Source: Arenibacter sp. ARW7G5Y1 (GTDB lineage: Bacteria; Bacteroidota; Bacteroidia; Flavobacteriales; Flavobacteriaceae). Taken from it: a DNA stretch of 64,000 nt. Position 1 is the first letter of the stretch. Each line of letters begins with the position of its first letter. Position numbers and translations under genes: made by a program. Location of the stretch: the NCBI RefSeq assembly GCF_003201775.1, contig NZ_QJJZ01000012.1, positions 62,001 through 126,000 of the forward strand, read 5' to 3'. This document shows, in pieces, positions 1 through 8,392 of the stretch. Below the pieces are notes generated by a model. It had not been told where the DNA came from. It ran no database searches and saw only the letters and a program-made list of their open reading frames with translations.

Positions 1-296
1 TGGAGCTTTTCAATGGACTTAAGTTGTCTAATATGATCTATACATCTGTTCCTTACCATTTGCGACAGATATGCCGGTAAGTTTTCAATACTATCCGCTC
101 TATCACGGTTGGCCCATAGTTTTATGAAGCAATCCTGAACAAGACTTTGAGCCTTATCAAGATCATAAACATAATTGGTGGCATAGGCACAAAGCCCTTT
201 GTAGTACCTTCGAAAAATACAATCAAAAGCCTCCTCTTTGTTATTTTTTAATTCAGATATTAAGAATTCGTCGGGGGTGTGTTCCTTAAATCTCAT
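1..296 (-). CDS. ECF RNA polymerase sigma factor, 3' part cut by window edge
   Basis: Reading the minus strand from the ATG at 294-296 gives about 98 open residues beginning MRFKEHTPDEF and running off the window. The stretch RRYYKGLCAYA, then QDCFIKLWANRD and AYLSQMVRNRCIDHIRQ, is the sigma-70 region 2 pattern of FecI-type extracytoplasmic-function sigma factors. In Bacteroidota these usually work with a FecR-like anti-sigma factor and a SusC-type receptor to induce glycan-uptake genes. Region 4 and any anti-sigma gene lie outside the window. It is co-directional with the sulfatase that ends 88 bases upstream, so the two could share a transcript. That this sigma factor controls the sulfatase locus is inference from position only. 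Confidence 0.85.
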   Translation of the reverse strand, partial: MRFKEHTPDEFLISELKNNKEEAFDCIFRRYYKGLCAYATNYVYDLDKAQSLVQDCFIKLWANRDRADSIENLPAYLSQMVRNRCIDHIRQLKSIEKL

Positions 297-384
297 TACA
301 AAAAATTATTTCTTTATCCCATATACATTTAACTCAAAACCTATGGCAATTACATTGGATTACCTATCAACGTTACCGCCACGA

Positions 385-1968
385 TCAAGACCTTATATAA
401 GGTAAAATACTACTTCTAACTTTGAACCAACCATTGTTCAAATCACCGTCACATTCCTCTATCAATATTTTTTTCAACTTTTCAGCTTTCTCCTCATTAC
501 CCTCATAAAGATTTTTTTCCTCCCTATAATCATCTGGCAGATAGTATAATTGAAAAATATCATCAGCGGCAAAATACCGCAGTTTCCAACCTTCTTTGGA
601 TACAATGGCCGGGCCCAAAAATGAAGAATACACCACATAATCATGTTCTTGTCCTTTTTCTCCCAATAACTCTGGTAGGTAGGAAACCCCGTCCTTGCTC
701 TCAGGCATGTCAAAATCCACCAAATCTGCCATTGTAGCCATAAAGTCATAGTTGGACACCAAGGCTTCCGATGTTGTTCCTGGCTTTATCTTACCCGGCC
801 ATCTGGCTATTAAGGGTACTCTAACCCCACCTTCCCAATTACTTCTTTTAATTCCCGCCATACCATCATTACCATCAAACACATCTCCCGCCAACTCACT
901 GTAATACTTGGTATTTACATCGTCAAAAAACTCCCCGGTTTTCATGTTCCTTACCGGTTTTAATATTCTGCCTTCCTTGGAGTAATATATTTCATGACCA
1001 TTATCAGAAGTGAAGACCACCATGGTATTATCATCTATCCCAAGTGTCTTTAACTCATCCATAATGATACCCACATGTTCATCCAACATTTTTACCATAG
1101 AGGCATACTCCTTTTCAATTTGCGTAAGCCTATCATCATTGACAAAGTCTTCATGCACCTTGGGAATTGCTACGGGACCGTGCGGCAATTGGGTTGGGTG
1201 GTAAAGGAAAAAAGGCTTATCCTTATTGCCCCTTATAAAAGTTAATATTTTTTCTAGAAATAGGTCTTGGGAATAGGTTGCCTTTCCTTCCATATTCCAT
1301 CGCTCTTCATAGGCTTTTTCCGTTTCCCGCTCCGTGGTCTTGCCACAGTTTGCCAAAGTGTTGCCTTCAATATTGATCAGATTTCCATTCTCAAACAAGA
1401 AAGGCGGATAAAACCCATGACAACGCACATGGTCCAAATATCCGTAATAGTAATCCCAACCATGCCTCTTCATCTGCTTGTCCGTGGTTGAAAAACCATA
1501 TTCCAGTTTCCCAACTTCTCCTGTAACATATCCGGAGGACTTAAACACTTCTGCCAAAAACACTTCACTTTCCGGAATTTCCCCCAACTGATCGTTCAGC
1601 TTTTGTTCTATTTCAGCTTGATCCATCGTACCCCTGGAAATATTGAGGTACATACCCCCTGCCGTTATTTTCCACTTATCCTTTTGGGCATCGTGATAGC
1701 CCGTAATTAAACTGGCCCTTGCCGGGGCGCAGAACATGGCGCCATAGGCACTTTCAAAACGCATGCCCTCACTGGCCAAACCATCTATATTAGGTGTCTT
1801 GATAATGCGCTGCCCCTCCACCGAAAGTAATCCCCTTCCCAGATCATCGGCATATATAAGGATAACATTAGGTTTGGCACTTACAACGCCCTTTTCTTTT
1901 TTCGCTTCCGAACAACCCGCAATGATCAACATTGCAGTAAATAAATAAATGGAGTTTTTTAAATCCAT
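385..1968 (-). CDS. S1-family sulfatase, lipoprotein, divergent active site
   Basis: Predicted sulfate-ester hydrolase of 527 residues, exported as a lipoprotein (lipobox LIIAGC, Cys19). The maturation motif is CAPARASLITG with Cys80 as the formylglycine precursor. Metal ligands fit YADDLG (Asp41-Asp42) and TSDNG. A histidine is present in LPHGP, and a lysine precedes WEGGVRVP. The usual GKWHLG motif is replaced by GKLEYG, so the normally conserved sulfate-contacting His is Glu. A long insertion of roughly 40 residues lies between the DNG motif and the WEGG segment. Either substitution may mean altered substrate binding or weaker activity. It is divergent from the neighbouring plus-strand sulfatase across a 519-base AT-rich gap. 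The S1 family is clear; the subfamily and substrate are not. Confidence 0.9.
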   Translation of the reverse strand: MDLKNSIYLFTAMLIIAGCSEAKKEKGVVSAKPNVILIYADDLGRGLLSVEGQRIIKTPNIDGLASEGMRFESAYGAMFCAPARASLITGYHDAQKDKWKITAGGMYLNISRGTMDQAEIEQKLNDQLGEIPESEVFLAEVFKSSGYVTGEVGKLEYGFSTTDKQMKRHGWDYYYGYLDHVRCHGFYPPFLFENGNLINIEGNTLANCGKTTERETEKAYEERWNMEGKATYSQDLFLEKILTFIRGNKDKPFFLYHPTQLPHGPVAIPKVHEDFVNDDRLTQIEKEYASMVKMLDEHVGIIMDELKTLGIDDNTMVVFTSDNGHEIYYSKEGRILKPVRNMKTGEFFDDVNTKYYSELAGDVFDGNDGMAGIKRSNWEGGVRVPLIARWPGKIKPGTTSEALVSNYDFMATMADLVDFDMPESKDGVSYLPELLGEKGQEHDYVVYSSFLGPAIVSKEGWKLRYFAADDIFQLYYLPDDYREEKNLYEGNEEKAEKLKKILIEECDGDLNNGWFKVRSSILPYIRS

Positions 1969-2487
1969 ATGTTTTTTTATAAGATCGATTAATCATTCAT
2001 AAAATCAGCTTCCCCCCCTTAAAATTACCTAACAGGCCGCAAAATTAATAGGCCCAAATTCCGAAATCTTCATTTAATTCACTTATTAATGCTAAATTAA
2101 TATTATCAAAATACAGACAACCGAAATGCGCTGGATTAATTTCATAAAGATAGAAAAATATCTACATAACGATAAACTTTAAATTTAAGTTAAATTACAA
2201 AATATACATATATAACTGATAACCAGAAAATTAAAATACAATTCATTTAATATTATTTAAAGATCCTCTATAAAACTCTACACAAAAATCGATTTAAAAT
2301 TTGTCAAATCATCATATTAACCTACTTTTAAAACATATTTTATAAAGTTTGCCAACCCTATGATTTAGTACTTAGAATAGTCAAAAACCCTATTTTATAT
2401 CTAACCTAAAAAAGAAGTGAATCGTTTAAGCTTTTTTACAAATTTCAACATCATCGAAAAAAAATATTCAATACCAAACCGATAGCA
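1969..2487. promoter_or_regulatory. AT-rich divergent intergenic region
   Basis: This 519-base stretch separates divergent sulfatase genes, so both promoters must lie here. It is very AT-rich with many A and T runs. I could not find a convincing Bacteroidota promoter pair (TTTG and TAnnTTTG at normal spacing) on either strand, and there is no ORF, repeat array or strong hairpin. Confidence 0.5.
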
Positions 2488-4038
2488 ATGAAACATATTA
2501 ATCAATTAACAATAATAGTTTTAACCGCACTCTGCTCTACTATTTACTCATGCGCAGAGAAAAGCGGGGCAACGGAGGTCATAGCGCCCAATATTCTTTT
2601 TATACCTGTGGACGACCTGAGGCCGGAACTGGGGTGTTATGGCAACCCATATATCAAAACCCCCAATATTGATAAGCTGGCTGAAGAGGGCGTGGTCTTT
2701 ACCAGGACGTATTGCCAACAGGCGGTCTGCAATCCTTCCAGGGCAAGTTTGTTAACGGGTCTACGTCCAGACTCCATAAAAGTATGGGATCTATCTACAA
2801 AATTCCGGGATGTTTTACCTAACGTGGTTACCCTTCCCCAATATTTTAAACAAAATGGCTATACCACTATTGGCTTGGGAAAAACCTTCCATAACGATAT
2901 ACCGGATTCCATATCCTGGACGGAAAGACCTCATCTAAAAGGTTTCCCTTTTGATCCGGATGCAGTATATGCCTCCAAATTAAACTTGGACATACAGGAA
3001 GCGAAAAAACAAAAGTTGATCGCTCAAGGAAAAAATAGATTGGATCCCTTAGGCCATTGGTACCTTAAAGCGAATTCTACAGAGAGTGCCGATGTAGAAG
3101 ACGATGCCTATTACGACGGTGCACAAACCACCTATGCCATTCATAGATTACAGGAACTGGCCATTGAGAAAAAACCATTTTTTCTCTCCGTAGGTTACTA
3201 CAAACCTCATTTGCCTTTTAATGCCCCAAAAAAATATTGGGACCTATACCAAAGGGATTCCATACCCTTGGCCGATAACCAATACACGCCCCAAGGTAGT
3301 CCTGCCTATACCGTTCATGGCGACCAGGAATTAAGATATTATGACGACAACCACAATCTGCCCGCTCCAACAGAGCGGCCATGGGATTTGGATAGGCAAC
3401 GGGAAGTAAAACATGGATACTACGCCAGTGTTTCATATACCGATGCACAAATTGGCAGAATTATGGACGAATTAAAGAGGTTGGACCTTTTAAAAAATAC
3501 AATTGTTGTTCTATGGGGCGATCACGGTTGGAAACTAGGAGAACACAATGGTTGGGGCAAAATGTCCAATTATGATATAGACGCCCATGTACCTATGATA
3601 ATAGGCGGGGCTACAATAAAAGCTAAAGGTCAAAAAAGCAAGGCACTTACCGAACTGGTGGATATTTACCCAACACTCTGTGAATTGGCCGGATTGCCGG
3701 TTCCATCGCATTTACAAGGCAAGAGCTTAACCCCATTATTGAACGAACCTGCAACAGCATGGAGTAAAGCGGCCTATAGCCAATTTCTACTCGGAAGATT
3801 TGGGCCCATGGAAACTAGGGACCAAGAGCGCATGGGCTATTCCATAAGGACAGATCAGTATAGATACATAAGATGGTATAATTGGGACAAAAAATTAAAT
3901 ATGAAGGGTGAATTTTTGGACCATGAACTATTCGACCATTTTGCCGACCCCCAGGAAAACATCAATATTGCGGATGAGGATCACCTAAAGGAGGAAGTAG
4001 CATTTCTAACAGAACAATTACAAAATCAATTTAAATAA
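2488..4038 (+). CDS. S1-family sulfatase, iduronate-2-sulfatase-like
   Basis: Predicted lipoprotein sulfatase of 516 residues (signal ending TIYSC, Cys22). The N-terminal signature VDDLRPELGCYG followed by QQAVCNPSRASLLTG closely matches the iduronate-2-sulfatase type of S1 enzymes, the group catalogued as S1_7; that assignment is from memory of the family pattern. Cys81 is the formylglycine precursor and Asp42-Asp43 are metal ligands. GLGKTFH supplies the Lys/His pair. WGDHGWKLGEHNGWGK gives the Asp-His metal pair typical of this subgroup. It is the first gene of the plus-strand run, with 236 bases before the next sulfatase, so it may be transcribed separately. In algal-glycan loci such enzymes often remove 2-O-sulfate from uronic acid or rhamnose; the substrate here is unproven. 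Confidence 0.92.
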   Translation: MKHINQLTIIVLTALCSTIYSCAEKSGATEVIAPNILFIPVDDLRPELGCYGNPYIKTPNIDKLAEEGVVFTRTYCQQAVCNPSRASLLTGLRPDSIKVWDLSTKFRDVLPNVVTLPQYFKQNGYTTIGLGKTFHNDIPDSISWTERPHLKGFPFDPDAVYASKLNLDIQEAKKQKLIAQGKNRLDPLGHWYLKANSTESADVEDDAYYDGAQTTYAIHRLQELAIEKKPFFLSVGYYKPHLPFNAPKKYWDLYQRDSIPLADNQYTPQGSPAYTVHGDQELRYYDDNHNLPAPTERPWDLDRQREVKHGYYASVSYTDAQIGRIMDELKRLDLLKNTIVVLWGDHGWKLGEHNGWGKMSNYDIDAHVPMIIGGATIKAKGQKSKALTELVDIYPTLCELAGLPVPSHLQGKSLTPLLNEPATAWSKAAYSQFLLGRFGPMETRDQERMGYSIRTDQYRYIRWYNWDKKLNMKGEFLDHELFDHFADPQENINIADEDHLKEEVAFLTEQLQNQFK

Positions 4039-4319
4039 AAATTACTTAAATACCACTTGATCCTTAAGCATATGTCCGATATGGAAAATACTGTTTCCCC
4101 TTGCCGAAAGTTTAGGGCCATTTACTTAAACCACGCTTAAGTGAATATTAAGGCCTGCCCCATGGAAAGATCAAAAAACATCAATACTTTAAAATGAAGG
4201 ATACCTTATTCACATTAAATTTAACTTTCCTGATAATAAACATAGGGTAAGGCCATTCCAAATTCGTCAATCATATGAAAGAAGTGCACTTTACCTTTAA
4301 AAACACAACAGTTTTAAGT

Positions 4320-5768
4320 ATGATATCACACCTGTTAAAAAGAAAATCTTTATTGTTATTTGCGATTTTCCTTTCTTTAAACCTATATGCCCAAAACAAA
4401 AAGCCCAACATTGTGTTTATCCTGGTCGATGACTTGGGATGGATGGATATCTCCGCCAACGGCAGTACCTTTTACGAAACCCCTAATATAGACCAATTGG
4501 CAAAGGAAGGAATTCGATTTACACAGGCCTATGCCGCATCCCCTATCTGTTCCCCTACCAGGGCTTCCATTCTAACGGGAAAGAACCCAGCGCGAATAGA
4601 CCTGACCCAATGGATAGGAGGTCCAGGAAATCCTGACTATAAAAGAAACCTGCCATTAGAGGAAGTACTGTTTCCGGAGCTGCTCCAGGAAGCCGGCTAC
4701 AAAACTGCCTTTATGGGAAAATGGCATCTTAACAATGTTGAAGGCGAAGGAACCTTTTGGCCGGATAAACAGGGATTTGATGTTAATGTAGCTGGACATT
4801 TTAGGGGAGGCCTATATATCAAGAACAAATATTTTTCCCCTTGGAACATTCCCAATTTGGAAAATGGTCCCGAAGGGGAATATATGACCGATAGATTGGC
4901 GAAAGAAGCAGTGGATTTCATCGACCAAAATGCAAACGACCCATTTTTGCTGTACTTTTCCCTGTATTCTGTACACGCTCCCTTTGATGCCCCTGCGGAT
5001 AGGGTTGAGAAATACAACAAAAAGAAAGAAAAATTGGGCCTCACCGATGCGGACAGATTTGCAGAAGAAACCCAAGGAAACCTAACATTTACTTACAGAA
5101 AGACCCAAGACCATCCCACTTATGCTGCCATGGTAGAATCCATGGACATGGCCGTGGGAAAAATACTGGACAAAATAAAGGATCAAGGTATAGCGGACAA
5201 TACCGTGGTAGTTTTCTTTGCGGATAACGGTGGTCTTTCCACTTCGGAAGGCACTCCAACGGCCAACACTCCTTTAAGGGCTGGAAAAGGTTGGCTATAC
5301 GAAGGGGGCATACGCGACCCGGCCATCATTAAATGGCCTGGAATTATAGAGCCTGGAACCGTTTCGGATGCCGTCATAACCAGTAGCGATTTCTACCCTA
5401 CCATCTTGGAAATGACCGGGCAAGCTTTAAGACCTGAATTGCACATGGATGGAAAAAGTATTGTCCCGTTATTAAAGGGAGAGTCCAAGGATATCCATGA
5501 ATCCACTTATTTCCACTATCCACATATATCCAACCAAAAAGGTAGTCCAAGTAGCGCCATTAGGGATGGGGATTACAAATTGATCGTATTTCTCAATGAT
5601 TATAGGATGGAACTATACAACATTAAACATGATATAGGGGAAAGGAACGATCTGGCTTCGGAATTACCGGAACTAAGGGATCATTTATACAAGAAATTAT
5701 ATAAATGGTGGGATGAGGTAGATGCCAAATTTCCAAAGGAATTTACAATAAAAGCACCGAAGAATTAA
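4320..5768 (+). CDS. S1-family sulfatase, secreted or periplasmic
   Basis: An in-frame ATG at 4275 exists, but the one at 4320 gives a clean signal peptide (MISHLLKRK, hydrophobic core, NLYAQ), so I chose 4320. The mature protein starts with KPNIVFILVDDLGWMD, and ASPICSPTRASILTG carries the formylglycine Cys (residue 77 from this start). GKWHL, FFADNGG and AGKGWLYEGGIRDP supply the remaining Lys, His, metal and sulfate-binding residues, so the active site looks complete. The DLGWMDISANGSTFYETPNID block resembles the large S1_16 group; that is a tentative call. The stop is 32 bases before the esterase gene, consistent with an operon running to 19364. There is no lipobox, so the enzyme is probably soluble. 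Confidence 0.92.
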   Translation: MISHLLKRKSLLLFAIFLSLNLYAQNKKPNIVFILVDDLGWMDISANGSTFYETPNIDQLAKEGIRFTQAYAASPICSPTRASILTGKNPARIDLTQWIGGPGNPDYKRNLPLEEVLFPELLQEAGYKTAFMGKWHLNNVEGEGTFWPDKQGFDVNVAGHFRGGLYIKNKYFSPWNIPNLENGPEGEYMTDRLAKEAVDFIDQNANDPFLLYFSLYSVHAPFDAPADRVEKYNKKKEKLGLTDADRFAEETQGNLTFTYRKTQDHPTYAAMVESMDMAVGKILDKIKDQGIADNTVVVFFADNGGLSTSEGTPTANTPLRAGKGWLYEGGIRDPAIIKWPGIIEPGTVSDAVITSSDFYPTILEMTGQALRPELHMDGKSIVPLLKGESKDIHESTYFHYPHISNQKGSPSSAIRDGDYKLIVFLNDYRMELYNIKHDIGERNDLASELPELRDHLYKKLYKWWDEVDAKFPKEFTIKAPKN

Positions 5769-5800
5769 ATCAATTATACCTTAGAAAAATTCAAGCTCAA

Positions 5801-8368
5801 ATGAAGCAAATAAAACTTATAATTTTATTCTTATTCTTTCTTCCCCTTGTCACTACCAATGCGCAAGAAAACAAAAAAATCAGAGTGGCCTGTATTGGAA
5901 ACAGCATTACCTTTGGCTATGGAATTAAGGACCGAATAAAGGACGCTTATCCAGAACAACTGTCTCGAATGTTGGGCGATGGGTATGAAGTAAAAAACTT
6001 TGGCATTAGCGGTCGCACTCTATTATCCAAAGGCAACGCACCCTACATAGAAACCCAGGCCTATAAAGACGCCCTGGCCTATAATCCGGACATCGTTATC
6101 ATAAAATTGGGCACCAATGACAGCAAGGATTTTAATTGGATCTACAAAGATGGGTTTGAAACAGATTATCTACAGCTCCTTGAGTCTTTTCAAAATTTAA
6201 CATCCAAGCCGACCATTTATCCATGCTTGGCCGTCCCAGTTTACGAAAAAGGTAGAAAGATCAGTGCCGAGATCGTAACCAATGAGGTGAACCCCAAAAT
6301 AAGGGAAATTGCCAAAAAGCAAGGTCTAAAACTTATTGACCTCTATACGCCCATGCTCGGAAAAGGCCACTTATTCCCAGACGCCATACACCCCAATGGT
6401 GAAGGAGCTGGAGAAATTGCAAAAATCATCTTCGAAAACCTTAGCGGTAAAAAGGCCGTTTTGGTATCTCAGAATTTTCCTGGCAAAAAATCCGACTGGA
6501 AAGGATTCGCGCGATATGATTTTGAATTTAACGGCAAAAAAGCGTTTGTTATAGAACCCAGCAAAACCACACCGGGAAAACCATGGGTATGGAGGGCTCG
6601 CTTCCCAGGATGGCATTCAGAAATGGACAGCATCTTACTTTCCGAAGGTTTTCACCTTGCCTACCTAAACACCAACGACCAATTTGGCAGTCCAAAAGCC
6701 ATGAAATCTTGGGATCGATTTTACAAGTACCTGATCAGATCTCATGATTTTGATAAAAAAGTAGCTCTGGAAGGGGTTAGCAGAGGAGGTTTATTTGTCT
6801 ATAACTGGGCAAAAATGCATCCAGACCTGGTTAGCTGTATCTATACCGAAGCCCCAGTATGCGATTTTAAAAGTTGGCCTGGTGGATTTGGAACTGGTAT
6901 AGGTTCGGAAAAAGCCTGGAAAACTTTAAAGGAGGAATATGGATTTAAATCGGATGCCGAAGCCAAAAAGTATGTTGATAATCCCATAGATAACCTTGAA
7001 AATTTGGCAAAAGCCAAAGTGCCGGTATTACACATGATAAGTCTTACGGATTCCGTGGTCCCCCCCAAGGAGAACACCTTTCCCTTGATAAACAAATATT
7101 TAGAACTTGGGGGCATCGCCACTGTAGTAACCTGTACCGAGGGAAAACAAACCCTTCACGGGCATCACTTTCCCATTGAAACACCAAGACTGGGTGCAGA
7201 TTTTATTAAGTATTACAGTAAACCGCAAGCTAAACCGCTCGACCCTTCAGCTTACCACAATGTAAGGGAAGGCCTTAAAAACAGTCAGATTAAATTTGAA
7301 CATGAAAAAAAGGGCAGGGTAGCCTTTTTAGGTGGCTCCATTACCTATAACGGTGGCTGGCGCGATAGTATCACGAATTATTTAAAGGATAGATTTCCGG
7401 AAACCCAGTTCGAGTTTATTGCTGCAGGTATCCCTTCTACAGGTTCCACTCCAGGTGCATTCCGAATGGAGCGAGATCTTTTTAGCAATGGGCCGGTAGA
7501 CCTATTATTTGAGGAAGCTGCCGTAAACGATGCCACCAATGGCAGAACGGATGAAGAGCAAATAAGGGCCATGGAAGGTATAGTACGCCATGCCCGTAAC
7601 CTAAATCCCGCGACGGATATTGTCTTCATGCATTTTGTTGACCCTGGTAAAATGAAATTATACCGTGAGGGACAAACACCAAAAGTTATTCTAAATCATG
7701 AAAAGGTCGCAGAACATTACGGCATTCCTTCCATTAATCTTGCCAAGGAAGTGACCGACAGAATAGATGCAGGGGAATTTACCTGGAAAGATGATTTTAA
7801 AAACTTACACCCATCCCCTTTTGGCCAGGGGGTATACGCACGCTCCATGATAGCCATGTTGGAGAATTCCTGGCTAGGACCTGCTGCTGAAGACGATAAA
7901 ATAAAAAGCCACATTTTACCGGCGCCTTTAGACGAGTTAAGCTATGACAATGGGGTTCTAATTGATATTTCGAACGCCAAAATCAGTGGAGATTGGAAAT
8001 TGGTACCCAACTGGGAGCCTCAAGATGGGAAGGGAACCCGAAACAATTACACCAATGTGCCTATGCTGATAGGCGTGCGGACCAACGAGGGAAAAGCAAG
8101 CCTTACATTTGTTGGAAACACCGTTGGGATTGCCGTGGCTGCTGGACCAGATGCTGGAGTCATCGATTACAGGATTGATAAAGGACAGTGGCGAAAATTG
8201 GATTTATTGACCAATTGGAGTCGAAGCCTTCACTTGCCCTGGTTCTTTACTTTGGCCAGTGGGCTGGAAAATAAGAAACATACTTTACAGATTAAAGTAG
8301 CGGAAAAGGAAGACCCTAAACGAATTGGCAACACTTGTAGGATACGTTATTTCTATATCAACAAATAA
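5801..8368 (+). CDS. Three-active-site esterase: SGNH + alpha/beta hydrolase + SGNH
   Basis: An 855-residue secreted protein (signal ending TTNAQ) with three hydrolase domains. Domain 1 (about 25-215) is an SGNH/GDSL fold with GNSIT (Ser35), GTND (Asn106) and DAIHPN (Asp194, His197). Domain 2 (about 225-475) looks like an alpha/beta hydrolase, with GVSRGG (Ser327), a possible acid near LTDSVVPP and a His in TLHGHHFP. Domain 3 (about 500-690) is another SGNH fold, with GGSIT (Ser513), AVNDA (Asn576) and DDFKNLHP (His670). The final 165 residues look like a beta-rich domain. All three sites appear intact, so it probably removes acyl groups such as acetate from the glycan. It lies between a sulfatase and the GH27 fusion with short gaps. 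Bond specificity is unknown. Confidence 0.88.
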   Translation: MKQIKLIILFLFFLPLVTTNAQENKKIRVACIGNSITFGYGIKDRIKDAYPEQLSRMLGDGYEVKNFGISGRTLLSKGNAPYIETQAYKDALAYNPDIVIIKLGTNDSKDFNWIYKDGFETDYLQLLESFQNLTSKPTIYPCLAVPVYEKGRKISAEIVTNEVNPKIREIAKKQGLKLIDLYTPMLGKGHLFPDAIHPNGEGAGEIAKIIFENLSGKKAVLVSQNFPGKKSDWKGFARYDFEFNGKKAFVIEPSKTTPGKPWVWRARFPGWHSEMDSILLSEGFHLAYLNTNDQFGSPKAMKSWDRFYKYLIRSHDFDKKVALEGVSRGGLFVYNWAKMHPDLVSCIYTEAPVCDFKSWPGGFGTGIGSEKAWKTLKEEYGFKSDAEAKKYVDNPIDNLENLAKAKVPVLHMISLTDSVVPPKENTFPLINKYLELGGIATVVTCTEGKQTLHGHHFPIETPRLGADFIKYYSKPQAKPLDPSAYHNVREGLKNSQIKFEHEKKGRVAFLGGSITYNGGWRDSITNYLKDRFPETQFEFIAAGIPSTGSTPGAFRMERDLFSNGPVDLLFEEAAVNDATNGRTDEEQIRAMEGIVRHARNLNPATDIVFMHFVDPGKMKLYREGQTPKVILNHEKVAEHYGIPSINLAKEVTDRIDAGEFTWKDDFKNLHPSPFGQGVYARSMIAMLENSWLGPAAEDDKIKSHILPAPLDELSYDNGVLIDISNAKISGDWKLVPNWEPQDGKGTRNNYTNVPMLIGVRTNEGKASLTFVGNTVGIAVAAGPDAGVIDYRIDKGQWRKLDLLTNWSRSLHLPWFFTLASGLENKKHTLQIKVAEKEDPKRIGNTCRIRYFYINK

Positions 8369-8392
8369 AACACTAATAATTAAGCCTACCCG

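Noticed and set aside
4275..4319. Longer N-terminus of the sulfatase ending at 5768
   Set aside because: The extra 15 residues precede a typical signal peptide that starts at the internal Met, so 4320 is preferred.
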